A stretch of 19,071 bases of DNA from Chloroflexia bacterium (GTDB lineage Bacteria > Chloroflexota > Chloroflexia > QHBQ01 > JADMIH01), in NCBI GenBank assembly GCA_025927935.1, contig JAICKM010000035.1, forward strand, positions 1 through 19,071, in the 5' to 3' direction. Position numbers and translations under genes: made by a program. Within the stretch, counting starts at the first letter, position 1. Every line of letters begins with the position of its first letter. The notes under the pieces are model-generated. The model was not told the origin of the DNA. It did not search any database and saw only the letters and a list, made by a program, of their open reading frames with translations. Shown here piece by piece: positions 14,117 to 19,071 of this stretch.

Positions 14117-14785
14117 GTGGGCCGCCCGGGTGGGTGGCTCTGGTTGGGCTGGGTGACGGCCACAGTGCTGGGGGCGCTGGGCGGGCTGCTGCTCGTCGCG
14201 CTCGTGGTCCCGGCCGCCGTGACCCTGCTTATGCCGGGCGGTCCCACCCTCTGGCCCGCTATTCTCGCAGGCGCCGCGCTCCTGTACTGGGGCGGCCTCG
14301 GTGTGGTCCAGGGTATCGCGCTGGCGCGGATCGTCCCTGGGATGCGCGCGGGGGTCTGGGCTGGGGTGAGCGTGGTCGCTGCCTGCGTGGGCTTGCTGCT
14401 GAGCATCGCCTTCGGCTGGATCCCCGCGGCGGCCCTGGCCGATATGCTGTTCCAGCAGCCGGAACTGATCGGCGATCTGCTGGTTGCCTGGACCATCTAC
14501 GGCGCAATCGTCATGGGCCTGGGCCAGGCCCTGGTGCTGCGCCGCTACCTGCGGGGTGGCCTCTGGTGGGCGCCCGCCCCAGGGCTGGGCGTGATCGTCG
14601 CGCTGGCCGTGCTCAGCGCCGGGTGGTCGGGGGCGCTGCCCGGCGCGAGTTCGGATGTCCGGCTGGAATCCCTGTTCCTCACCACGGGCGTAAGCTGGGC
14701 GGGGGCGGCCATGCTGTCGGGCCTGGTGCTGGTCGTGCTGCTGCGCCGGGCACCGGCCGGTGCCGTGCCCGCGTCTCCAACTTAA
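14117..14785 (+). CDS. Small multi-pass membrane protein of unknown function
   Basis: I do not recognise a family. The 222-aa protein is almost entirely hydrophobic, with about six predicted transmembrane helices at residues 8-36, 46-70, 77-101, 117-141, 151-172 and 186-207, rich in Gly, Ala, Val and Leu. A few charged loops (ARIVPGM, RRYLRGGLWW) lie between them, and a short Arg-containing tail follows the last helix. There is no obvious transporter signature, catalytic motif or large soluble domain. The GTG start at 14117 lacks a good ribosome-binding site; an in-frame CTG at 14087 overlapping the pdp stop is the only earlier option seen. A 7-bp hairpin stands just before the start. It is the last gene of the run that begins at acyP and is followed about 95 bp later by an intrinsic terminator. 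Confidence 0.65.
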   Translation: MGRPGGWLWLGWVTATVLGALGGLLLVALVVPAAVTLLMPGGPTLWPAILAGAALLYWGGLGVVQGIALARIVPGMRAGVWAGVSVVAACVGLLLSIAFGWIPAAALADMLFQQPELIGDLLVAWTIYGAIVMGLGQALVLRRYLRGGLWWAPAPGLGVIVALAVLSAGWSGALPGASSDVRLESLFLTTGVSWAGAAMLSGLVLVVLLRRAPAGAVPASPT

Positions 14786-14859
14786 GTATGAGTGCCCGGC
14801 CCCGTCGAAGGTCACGCCCCGCCGTTAGCCCTTTGGACGATACACGAAATCCCATGGCA

Positions 14860-14868
14860 TGCTATACT
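14860..14868 (+). promoter_or_regulatory. Extended -10 promoter-like element upstream of a terminator
   Basis: TGCTATACT is an extended -10 motif (TG, one base, then TATACT at 14863-14868). No good -35 box lies at 17 bp; TTGGAC at 14833-14838 is 24 bp away. Transcription would start near 14875, only a few bases before the terminator stem, giving a predicted RNA of about 50 nt. It may be a chance match. Confidence 0.4.
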
Positions 14869-14879
14869 AAATCATCACG

Positions 14880-14925
14880 ATGCACCGACGGCTGGCTTTA
14901 ATGCCCCCGCCCGGTGCATTTTTTT
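14880..14925 (+). terminator. Intrinsic terminator after the acyP-to-membrane-protein run
   Basis: ATGCACCG (14880-14887) pairs perfectly with CGGTGCAT (14912-14919), followed by seven T residues (14919-14925). The 24-base loop can form an inner GGC/GCC pair. On the opposite strand no T-run follows the stem, so it acts on plus-strand transcripts. Confidence 0.8.
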
Positions 14926-14951
14926 GCCCCCTACGGCTGTTGCTCGTGCTG

Positions 14952-14978
14952 CTGCCGCCCCGCGTTCCAGCGGCAGCC
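14952..14978. other. Perfect 8-bp hairpin of unknown role
   Basis: GCTGCCGC (14952-14959) and GCGGCAGC (14971-14978) are perfect inverted repeats around an 11-base spacer, 26 bp after the terminator's T-run. No T-run follows on either strand. A protein-binding site or RNA structure are both possible. Confidence 0.4.
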
Positions 14979-15006
14979 CCCGGTCCCACAATTTACTCAC
15001 CCCCGT

Positions 15007-15034
15007 ACTGACCACCGCCCACTGACCACTCGTC
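15007..15034. repeat. Second degenerate heptamer array
   Basis: Four 7-bp units in register read ACTGACC, ACCGCCC, ACTGACC and ACTCGTC. Shifted by one base the unit is CTGACCA, which shares the CTGA core and the 7-bp period with the array at 1247-1281. It occupies intergenic DNA just upstream of the rsmI promoter. Confidence 0.45.
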
Positions 15035-15050
15035 TGCTCGACATAAAGTT

Positions 15051-15069
15051 GGCGGGCAAACTCCCCGCC
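15051..15069. other. Hairpin just upstream of the rsmI -35 box
   Basis: GGCGGG (15051-15056) and CCCGCC (15064-15069) are inverted repeats around CAAACTC, ending 7 bp before TTGACA. The placement suits an operator or an upstream structural element, but no regulator can be named. Confidence 0.35.
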
Positions 15070-15076
15070 TAAATGA

Positions 15077-15105
15077 TTGACATAACGCGGGAATCCTGCT
15101 AGAAT
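15077..15105 (+). promoter_or_regulatory. Promoter of rsmI
   Basis: A perfect TTGACA (15077-15082) and TAGAAT (15100-15105) lie 17 bp apart. Transcription would begin near 15112, leaving a leader of about 13 nt that includes AAGG (15113-15116) ahead of the ATG at 15125. Confidence 0.85.
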
Positions 15106-15124
15106 ACAAAGCAAGGCGCAAATT

Positions 15125-15985
15125 ATGGGCACGCTGCATGTGGTCAGCACACCGATCGGTAATCTAGAAGATATCTCGATGCGGGCGCTGCGCGTGCTGC
15201 GCGAAGTACGGCTGATTGCGGCGGAGGATACCCGCCACATCCGGAAGTTGCTGAACCATTTCGGCATCCCGACTCCGGCGATCAGCTATCACGCCCATAA
15301 CGAGCGGGCGCGGCTGGAGCCGATCCTGACCGCGCTGGCCGAAGGCGATGTCGCCCTGGTGAGCGACGCCGGGACACCGGGGTTCTCGGACCCTGGCCTG
15401 GAATTGATCCGGGCCGCGCTCGCCGCGGGCCATACCGTTACCGCCGTTCCCGGACCGGTCGCGGCCGTCACCGCGCTGATCCTGAGCGGCCTACCGGCAA
15501 CTCGCTTTACGTACCTGGGCTTCGTCCCCCGGCAGGGGACCGAACGCCGCGCGCTGCTGGCGCAGGTCGCGGAACAGCCCTGGCCGCTGGTCTGTTACGA
15601 GGCGCCGCACCGCCTCGTGGACCTGCTCACCGATCTGCTGGCGGTACTTGGGAACCGCCCGTGCGCGGTGGCCCGCGAGTTGACCAAAGTGCATGAAGAG
15701 GTGCTGCGCGCCCCGCTGGGCGAGGCGCTGGCGCACTTCCAGGCCACGCCGCCCCGCGGGGAGTTCACCGTGGTGATCGACGGCGCGTCGCCGCCCGATG
15801 CGGCCACGCGCGCCGCCGAGGCCAGCAGCCTGGAAGCCCGCGCGGCTGTGCGGCTCCAAGAACTCGTCGCGGACGGCCTGTCACCCCGCGACGCAGTCCA
15901 ACACGTGGCCGGCGAACTCGGCTTGAACCGGCGCAAAGTCTACAACATCTGGTTGGCATCGTCCCCGCAGGACCCGGCTCGGTAA
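15125..15985 (+). CDS. rsmI: 16S rRNA (cytidine(1402)-2'-O)-methyltransferase
   Basis: RsmI uses S-adenosylmethionine to 2'-O-methylate C1402 in the decoding centre of 16S rRNA. The 286-aa protein shows the tetrapyrrole-methylase fold with all family landmarks: LHVVSTPIGNLEDISMRA (4-21), AAEDTRHIRKLL (32-43), SYHAHNE (54-60), ALVSDAGTPGFSDPG (77-91), VPGPVAAVTALILSGLP (107-123) and FTYLGFVPR. A C-terminal helix-turn-helix-like piece (LSPRDAVQHVAGELGLNRRK) completes the normal length. It has its own strong promoter and a very short leader. No terminator is visible after it, so read-through into the recombinase gene 157 bp downstream is possible. Confidence 0.95.
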   Translation: MGTLHVVSTPIGNLEDISMRALRVLREVRLIAAEDTRHIRKLLNHFGIPTPAISYHAHNERARLEPILTALAEGDVALVSDAGTPGFSDPGLELIRAALAAGHTVTAVPGPVAAVTALILSGLPATRFTYLGFVPRQGTERRALLAQVAEQPWPLVCYEAPHRLVDLLTDLLAVLGNRPCAVARELTKVHEEVLRAPLGEALAHFQATPPRGEFTVVIDGASPPDAATRAAEASSLEARAAVRLQELVADGLSPRDAVQHVAGELGLNRRKVYNIWLASSPQDPAR

Positions 15986-16113
15986 CCGTCGACCGATCCG
16001 ATCTTGACTCGATGCCGCCCCGGTTCGTGTGCGCCGGAGGATAACCTTCACAGCCCCAGCGTTGGGCGCTGCTCCCTGGCAGGCGGCGATTCGAGCTGCG
16101 GTTTGACCGTTTT

Positions 16114-16128
16114 CCCCGCCAGGCGGGG
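16114..16128. other. Compact hairpin ahead of the recombinase gene
   Basis: CCCCGC (16114-16119), loop CAG and GCGGGG (16123-16128) make a perfect 6-bp stem that ends 14 bases before the recombinase ATG and abuts its purine-rich GGAGAGAGAGG ribosome-binding region. It could affect ribosome access. Confidence 0.35.
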
Positions 16129-16142
16129 AGAGAGAGGCGGCA

Positions 16143-16178
16143 ATGCCGGAGACTCAGCGAGTGCCGGAGACCCAGCGA
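16143..16178 (+). repeat. 18-bp tandem duplication spanning the recombinase start
   Basis: Positions 16143-16160 and 16161-16178 are alike at 16 of 18 bases and both encode (M/V)PETQR. Copy one carries ATG and copy two GTG, so each copy has a possible start codon in the same frame. Only the first has a purine-rich ribosome-binding region directly upstream. Confidence 0.75.
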
Positions 16179-17165
16179 ATCGAGGAATTCCTGGCTCATC
16201 TGGCGGTCGAAAAGAGCTTTTCAGGGAATACCCTCGCCGCGTACCGCAACGACCTGACCCAGTTTATGGCGTACCTTCGCGGTGGCACCGTGTCCTCGGA
16301 CCGGGCGCCTGTCGACCGTGGGGATGATCCCTGGGCGGGCGTGGATCGCAGCGATATCATCGCTTTCTTGCTGTTCCTGAAGGAACGCAGCTACGCGACA
16401 TCGACCGTGGCGCGCAAGATTGCGGCGGTGAAATCGTTCTTCCACTGGGCGGCGGCGGAGAAACTCGTGGCCGACGACCCCACCCAGGACCTGGAGTCCC
16501 CGCGTGTCTCCAAGTATCTGCCGCAGGCGATCTCGGTGGATAACGTCGAGACGCTGTTGCTGCAACCCACGCTGGTCGAGACGCCGGAGGCGTTGCGCGA
16601 CCGCGCCATGCTCGAAGTGCTCTACGCCACGGGGATGCGCGTCAGCGAATTGGTCGCGCTGAACTTGGACGACGTGATCGACGCCGACGATCCGCCGCCC
16701 CACGTCAACGGGGCGGTGATCGGGCCGCACATGGCCGTGCGCTGCCAGGGCAAGGGCAATAAGGAGCGCATCATCCCGCTGGATGTCAGTGCGGCCCGCC
16801 AGGCGCTGGAGGACTATCTGGCGCGCGGCCGGCCTCGCCTGGTGGGCGAGCAAGAGGAAGACGCGCTCTTCCTCAACCACCGCGGGCAGCGCCTGACGCG
16901 CCAGGGCTTCTGGCTCATCCTGAAAGCCTACGCCCGTTCCGCCGGGATCGAGGATGTGACCCCGCACACGCTGCGCCACTCGTTCGCCGCGCACAAACTC
17001 AAGGGCGGCACGGCCCTGCGCGAAGTGCAACATTTACTGGGCCACGCCAGCATCTCGACCACGCAGATCTACACCCATGTGGAGAGCGGCAGCGGCGAGG
17101 GCCGGCCCAGCACCAAGCGCGGCGGCGTGCGCCGCCCAACGCCGCCGCGCCGAGCCAGCGCCTGA
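16143..17165 (+). CDS. xerC: Site-specific tyrosine recombinase XerC/XerD type
   Basis: The 340-aa protein has an N-terminal SAM-like core-binding domain (about 11-110) and a catalytic domain with the full set of active residues: R166 (ATGMRVSEL), K204 (GKGNKER), H275 and R278 (TPHTLRHSF), H301 (LLGHASIS) and nucleophile Y310 (QIYTHV). Such enzymes resolve chromosome dimers at dif; a plasmid or mobile-element integrase is the alternative, but the neighbours are housekeeping genes. XerC and XerD cannot be separated by reading. It is longer than the usual 295-305 aa because of extra residues in two loops (about 48-66 and 180-196) and a basic tail of about 27 residues after the tyrosine (KRGGVRRPTPPRRASA at the end). 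The ATG lies in an 18-bp tandem duplication in which the second copy offers an in-frame GTG at 16161. A terminator follows at 17192-17225. Confidence 0.88.
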   Translation: MPETQRVPETQRIEEFLAHLAVEKSFSGNTLAAYRNDLTQFMAYLRGGTVSSDRAPVDRGDDPWAGVDRSDIIAFLLFLKERSYATSTVARKIAAVKSFFHWAAAEKLVADDPTQDLESPRVSKYLPQAISVDNVETLLLQPTLVETPEALRDRAMLEVLYATGMRVSELVALNLDDVIDADDPPPHVNGAVIGPHMAVRCQGKGNKERIIPLDVSAARQALEDYLARGRPRLVGEQEEDALFLNHRGQRLTRQGFWLILKAYARSAGIEDVTPHTLRHSFAAHKLKGGTALREVQHLLGHASISTTQIYTHVESGSGEGRPSTKRGGVRRPTPPRRASA

Positions 17166-17191
17166 TCCGACGCCCCGGCAATCCGGCAACG

Positions 17192-17225
17192 AATGGCCCG
17201 CCGTTTATCCGGCGAGGCCATTTTT
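17192..17225 (+). terminator. Intrinsic terminator after the recombinase gene
   Basis: AATGGCC (17192-17198) pairs with GGCCATT (17216-17222), and CGCCG (17199-17203) with CGGCG (17210-17214), around a TTTATC loop with a single A bulge. Five T residues follow (17221-17225). This is a 12-bp stem, strong for an intrinsic terminator, lying 27 bp after the stop codon and 17 bp before the next start. Confidence 0.85.
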
Positions 17226-17242
17226 ATGTAGATGGAGGACCC

Positions 17243-18802
17243 ATGATTGCTGAGCCCTCGGCGGAGTCCGCTGCCCGACTCGCGGAACGCTATCCGCTCA
17301 CGCACGCCGCTTTCGCCGCCATGCCGGGCGGCGCGGCGACTTTAGAGGCGGTTGCGCGCCTGGAGCGACGCTGGCAGCAAGTTGCGCGCGGGCAGGTGCC
17401 ACTCGGCATGCTGGGCACCGTGCAGGGGCCGTTGCCCCCGGTGCCGTCCGCTAACGTTTATGATGTGATCATCGCCGGCGGTGGGCTGGGCCTGCTCACC
17501 GGATATGCCCTGGCCCGGTTCGGTTGGCGCGTGCTCGTCTTCGACCGCGATGCCGTGGGCTGTGCCCATCGCGAATGGAATATCTCGCGCCGCGAATTGG
17601 CCGTGCTGGTCGCGGACAGCCTGTTCACCTGGGACGAGTTGGACCGCTGCGTCGCCACCACGTATGACTACGGCGTGCTGTCGTTTGATGCCGGCGGCAC
17701 CGGACTCCCGGCCACGCCGCTGCGCCTGGAAGGGGTGCTCGACACGGCGCTCGATGCCCAGGCGTTGCTCGACCTGGCCCGCGAACGCTTCCTGGCCGCC
17801 GGGGGCACGATCCTGGATGGCCGGCGCTTCGTGCGGCTGCACACCCGCGCCGCCGGCCCGGTGGAGAGTCTGGTGGAATTGACCGGCCCGGACGGCAGGC
17901 CGGAGCGGTACCGTGCCCGGTTGGTGGTGGATATGATGGGATCGATCTCGCCTATCGCCCTCTCCCTGAACGGCGGCCGGCCCTTCGACGGCGTCTGCCC
18001 GACGGTGGGGACGGTCGTCCAGGGCCTGGACGTGCCGCCGGGCGCGGGCGACGTGCTGGTTACGGTGGCGGGCACGCAGCAGGGCCGGCAGTTGATCTGG
18101 GAAGGCTTCCCCGGTCGCGCCGGGGAAACCACCGTCTACTTGTTTTACTACGACCTGGCGGGGCCGGATCGCGCGCCGCAGCAATCGCTGCTGGATCTCT
18201 TCGAGCAGTACTTTGCCCTGCTGCCCACCTACCGGCCACTGCTGCCCGACTTCGCGCACCTGCGCCCGGTCTACGGCTATATCCCGTCGCGGCATGGGCG
18301 GCGGGGCGAGACAGCCCGGCGCGGGCTGATCTGCCTGGGCGACGCAGCGGCGGGCCAGTCGCCGCTCACCTTCTGCGGCTTCGGCTCGAACACGCGCCAC
18401 CTGCCGCATGTCTCGCACGAACTCGATGCGCTGTTGCGGCAAGACCGGCTGGAACCTGGCGATCTGCGGCCCATCGGCCCGCACCAACCCAACCTGAAGC
18501 CCACCTGGGCCTTTGCCCGGCTGATGCAGCCCTGGCCGGGCGCCGGGCCGCACGCGGTCAACCGGCTGATGAACGCCTTTTGTGCCGGCTTGCGGGCCGC
18601 CGGTCCCGCCGTGACCATGCGTTTTTTGCAGGACCGCCACAGCTTCGGCGACTACCTGCGCATCCTGCTGACCACAGCCCGCCGCCACCCGGAGGTGTTC
18701 CGCATCACCTGGCGCGCGCTCGGCCCGCTTGGTCTCCTGCGCTGGGTGCGCGACATCGCCGCCTTCGGCGTGCTGGCCGCGCGGGCGCGGCTGCCCAAAT
18801 AG
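17243..18802 (+). CDS. FAD-dependent oxidoreductase of the CruA/CruP lycopene cyclase family
   Basis: The 519-aa protein has an N-terminal extension (1-70), then a Rossmann nucleotide-binding site VYDVIIAGGGLGLLTGYALA (72-91) ending its second strand in VLVFDRD. Next come EWNISRREL (111-119), a DMMG segment (230-233), GDAAAGQSPLTF (366-377) and GFGSNTRHL (379-387). From memory, EWNISR(K/R)EL and the GDA-x3-QSP-x2-F-x-GFGS-x2-RHL pattern are hallmarks of CruA lycopene cyclase and its plant and cyanobacterial paralogue CruP, and the C-terminal FLQD and final helices also match. CruA cyclises lycopene non-oxidatively using reduced FAD; CruP has no proven cyclase activity and is linked to oxidative stress. 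No other carotenoid gene is in the window. ATG at 17243 has GGAGG upstream. A geranylgeranyl-reductase-like flavoprotein is the alternative. Confidence 0.72.
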   Translation: MIAEPSAESAARLAERYPLTHAAFAAMPGGAATLEAVARLERRWQQVARGQVPLGMLGTVQGPLPPVPSANVYDVIIAGGGLGLLTGYALARFGWRVLVFDRDAVGCAHREWNISRRELAVLVADSLFTWDELDRCVATTYDYGVLSFDAGGTGLPATPLRLEGVLDTALDAQALLDLARERFLAAGGTILDGRRFVRLHTRAAGPVESLVELTGPDGRPERYRARLVVDMMGSISPIALSLNGGRPFDGVCPTVGTVVQGLDVPPGAGDVLVTVAGTQQGRQLIWEGFPGRAGETTVYLFYYDLAGPDRAPQQSLLDLFEQYFALLPTYRPLLPDFAHLRPVYGYIPSRHGRRGETARRGLICLGDAAAGQSPLTFCGFGSNTRHLPHVSHELDALLRQDRLEPGDLRPIGPHQPNLKPTWAFARLMQPWPGAGPHAVNRLMNAFCAGLRAAGPAVTMRFLQDRHSFGDYLRILLTTARRHPEVFRITWRALGPLGLLRWVRDIAAFGVLAARARLPK

Positions 18803-18836
18803 GCACATGACTCGCTGACCTGCGTTCATCCACACA

Positions 18837-18981
18837 GCAGAGGTGCAGAGGACGCAGAGATCGTTGAAGTGAGTATTGTTTTGGACCTTTTGCGCCCATC
18901 AGCGGCGGGCGGCTAGTTAGGTAAATGCGCTTAACTTGCAACTCCACTCAATCCGAATCTCTGCGTCCTCTGCGCCTCTGC
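18837..18981. repeat. Long inverted repeat, possible non-autonomous mobile or hairpin element
   Basis: The left arm (18837-18861, beginning GCAGAGGTGCAGAGGACG) and right arm (18957-18981, beginning ATCTCTGCGTCCTCTGCG) are inverted copies matching at 24 of 25 positions, with 95 bp between them. Short partial matches continue outside the arms (CAC at 18833-18835 against GTG at 18983-18985). The interior is A/T-richer than the flanking genes and shows no reading frame worth calling. From memory, the arm sequence is a motif widely scattered in intergenic DNA of Chloroflexota, cyanobacteria and other environmental bacteria. No transposase or clear target duplication is visible. Confidence 0.65.
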
Positions 18982-19001
18982 GGTGCCCGTCCGGATATAT
19001 G

Positions 19002-19031
19002 TTGACGCTCCAGCGCGCCGCCCCGTATAAT
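19002..19031 (+). promoter_or_regulatory. Near-consensus promoter for a gene beyond the window
   Basis: TTGACG (19002-19007) and a perfect TATAAT (19026-19031) are 18 bp apart. An AAAGGA purine run at 19065-19070 would suit a ribosome-binding site, so the next coding region probably starts just past position 19071. Confidence 0.8.
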
Positions 19032-19071
19032 GACGGAGGCCGCCCTATTGCCGGTACACTATGTAAAGGAA

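Larger units (their letters stand above)
14786..15124. other. Gene-free 339-bp region between the membrane protein gene and rsmI
   Basis: I see no credible gene here. The stretch contains, in order, an extended -10 element (14860-14868), an intrinsic terminator (14880-14925), an 8-bp perfect hairpin GCTGCCGC/GCGGCAGC (14952-14959 and 14971-14978), a degenerate heptamer array (15007-15034), a 6-bp hairpin GGCGGG/CCCGCC (15051-15056 and 15064-15069), and the rsmI promoter (15077-15105). The short frame 14792-15025 crosses the terminator and is not gene-like. Confidence 0.6.

Noticed and set aside
14792..15025. 77-aa open frame in the intergenic region before rsmI
   Set aside because: It runs through the intrinsic terminator and hairpins, has no ribosome-binding site and a composition unlike a protein.
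16004..16009. TTGACT as a -35 box for the recombinase gene
   Set aside because: No acceptable -10 box lies 16-18 bp downstream; the TTGACC at 16103-16108 also lacks one.
16004..16327. 107-aa open frame overlapping the recombinase start
   Set aside because: It begins upstream with TTG but lacks a ribosome-binding site and runs out of frame through the Xer coding region.
17342..18835. 497-aa minus-strand open frame opposite the FAD protein
   Set aside because: Antisense shadow with Gln/Arg/His-rich composition; the plus strand encodes a clear flavoprotein.

Overview
The window is a GC-rich, densely packed bacterial chromosome segment. Several traits suggest Chloroflexota: the mix of genes, a large STAND-type ATPase/LuxR regulator with tetratricopeptide-like repeats, a CruA/CruP-like flavoprotein, and repeat debris between genes. 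No rRNA or other phylogenetic marker is present, so this assignment is an inference. I see no tRNA, rRNA, CRISPR array, transposase or prophage gene.

Left part (7-3536, minus strand): an operon reads leftward from a clear promoter at 3629-3600. Its order is an enolase-superfamily N-acyl(succinyl)amino acid racemase, an M20 metallo-deacylase, a small unknown gene and a COG3375 GNAT acyltransferase. The three recognisable enzymes match the known set that converts D-amino acids irreversibly to L-amino acids by N-succinylation, racemisation and L-specific desuccinylation. The small unknown gene sits between two repeat fragments and looks like an insertion into the operon. A divergent gene (3697-6027) encodes a 776-aa ATPase/TPR/LuxR regulator that could control the operon.

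Middle part (6074-14925, plus strand): a strong promoter almost abutting the start codon drives a tight gene train. The genes are acylphosphatase, a membrane-anchored FecR-domain protein, UDP-glucose 6-dehydrogenase, holo-ACP synthase, bifunctional NAD(P)HX epimerase/dehydratase, alanine racemase, pyrimidine-nucleoside phosphorylase and a six-helix membrane protein. The first two genes overlap by 4 bp, the third overlaps the fourth by 4 bp, and genes four to six are separated by 2-3 bp. The acpS-nnr-alr order is also familiar from Firmicutes. A U-tailed hairpin at 14880-14925 ends the run.

Right part (14786-19071, plus strand): a 339-bp intergenic stretch carries the terminator, several hairpins, a degenerate heptamer array and a near-consensus promoter. 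Next come rsmI (16S rRNA methyltransferase), a XerC/D-type tyrosine recombinase with its own terminator, and an isolated FAD protein of the CruA/CruP lycopene-cyclase family. The last 270 bp hold a large inverted repeat and a near-consensus promoter for a gene that begins beyond the window.

The most interesting items are the D-amino-acid salvage operon with its interposed unknown gene and divergent regulator, the orphan CruA/CruP homologue, the structured intergenic region before rsmI, the long inverted repeat near the right end, and the codon-usage patch at the domain boundary of nnr. I found nothing that I can defend as a wholly new system.
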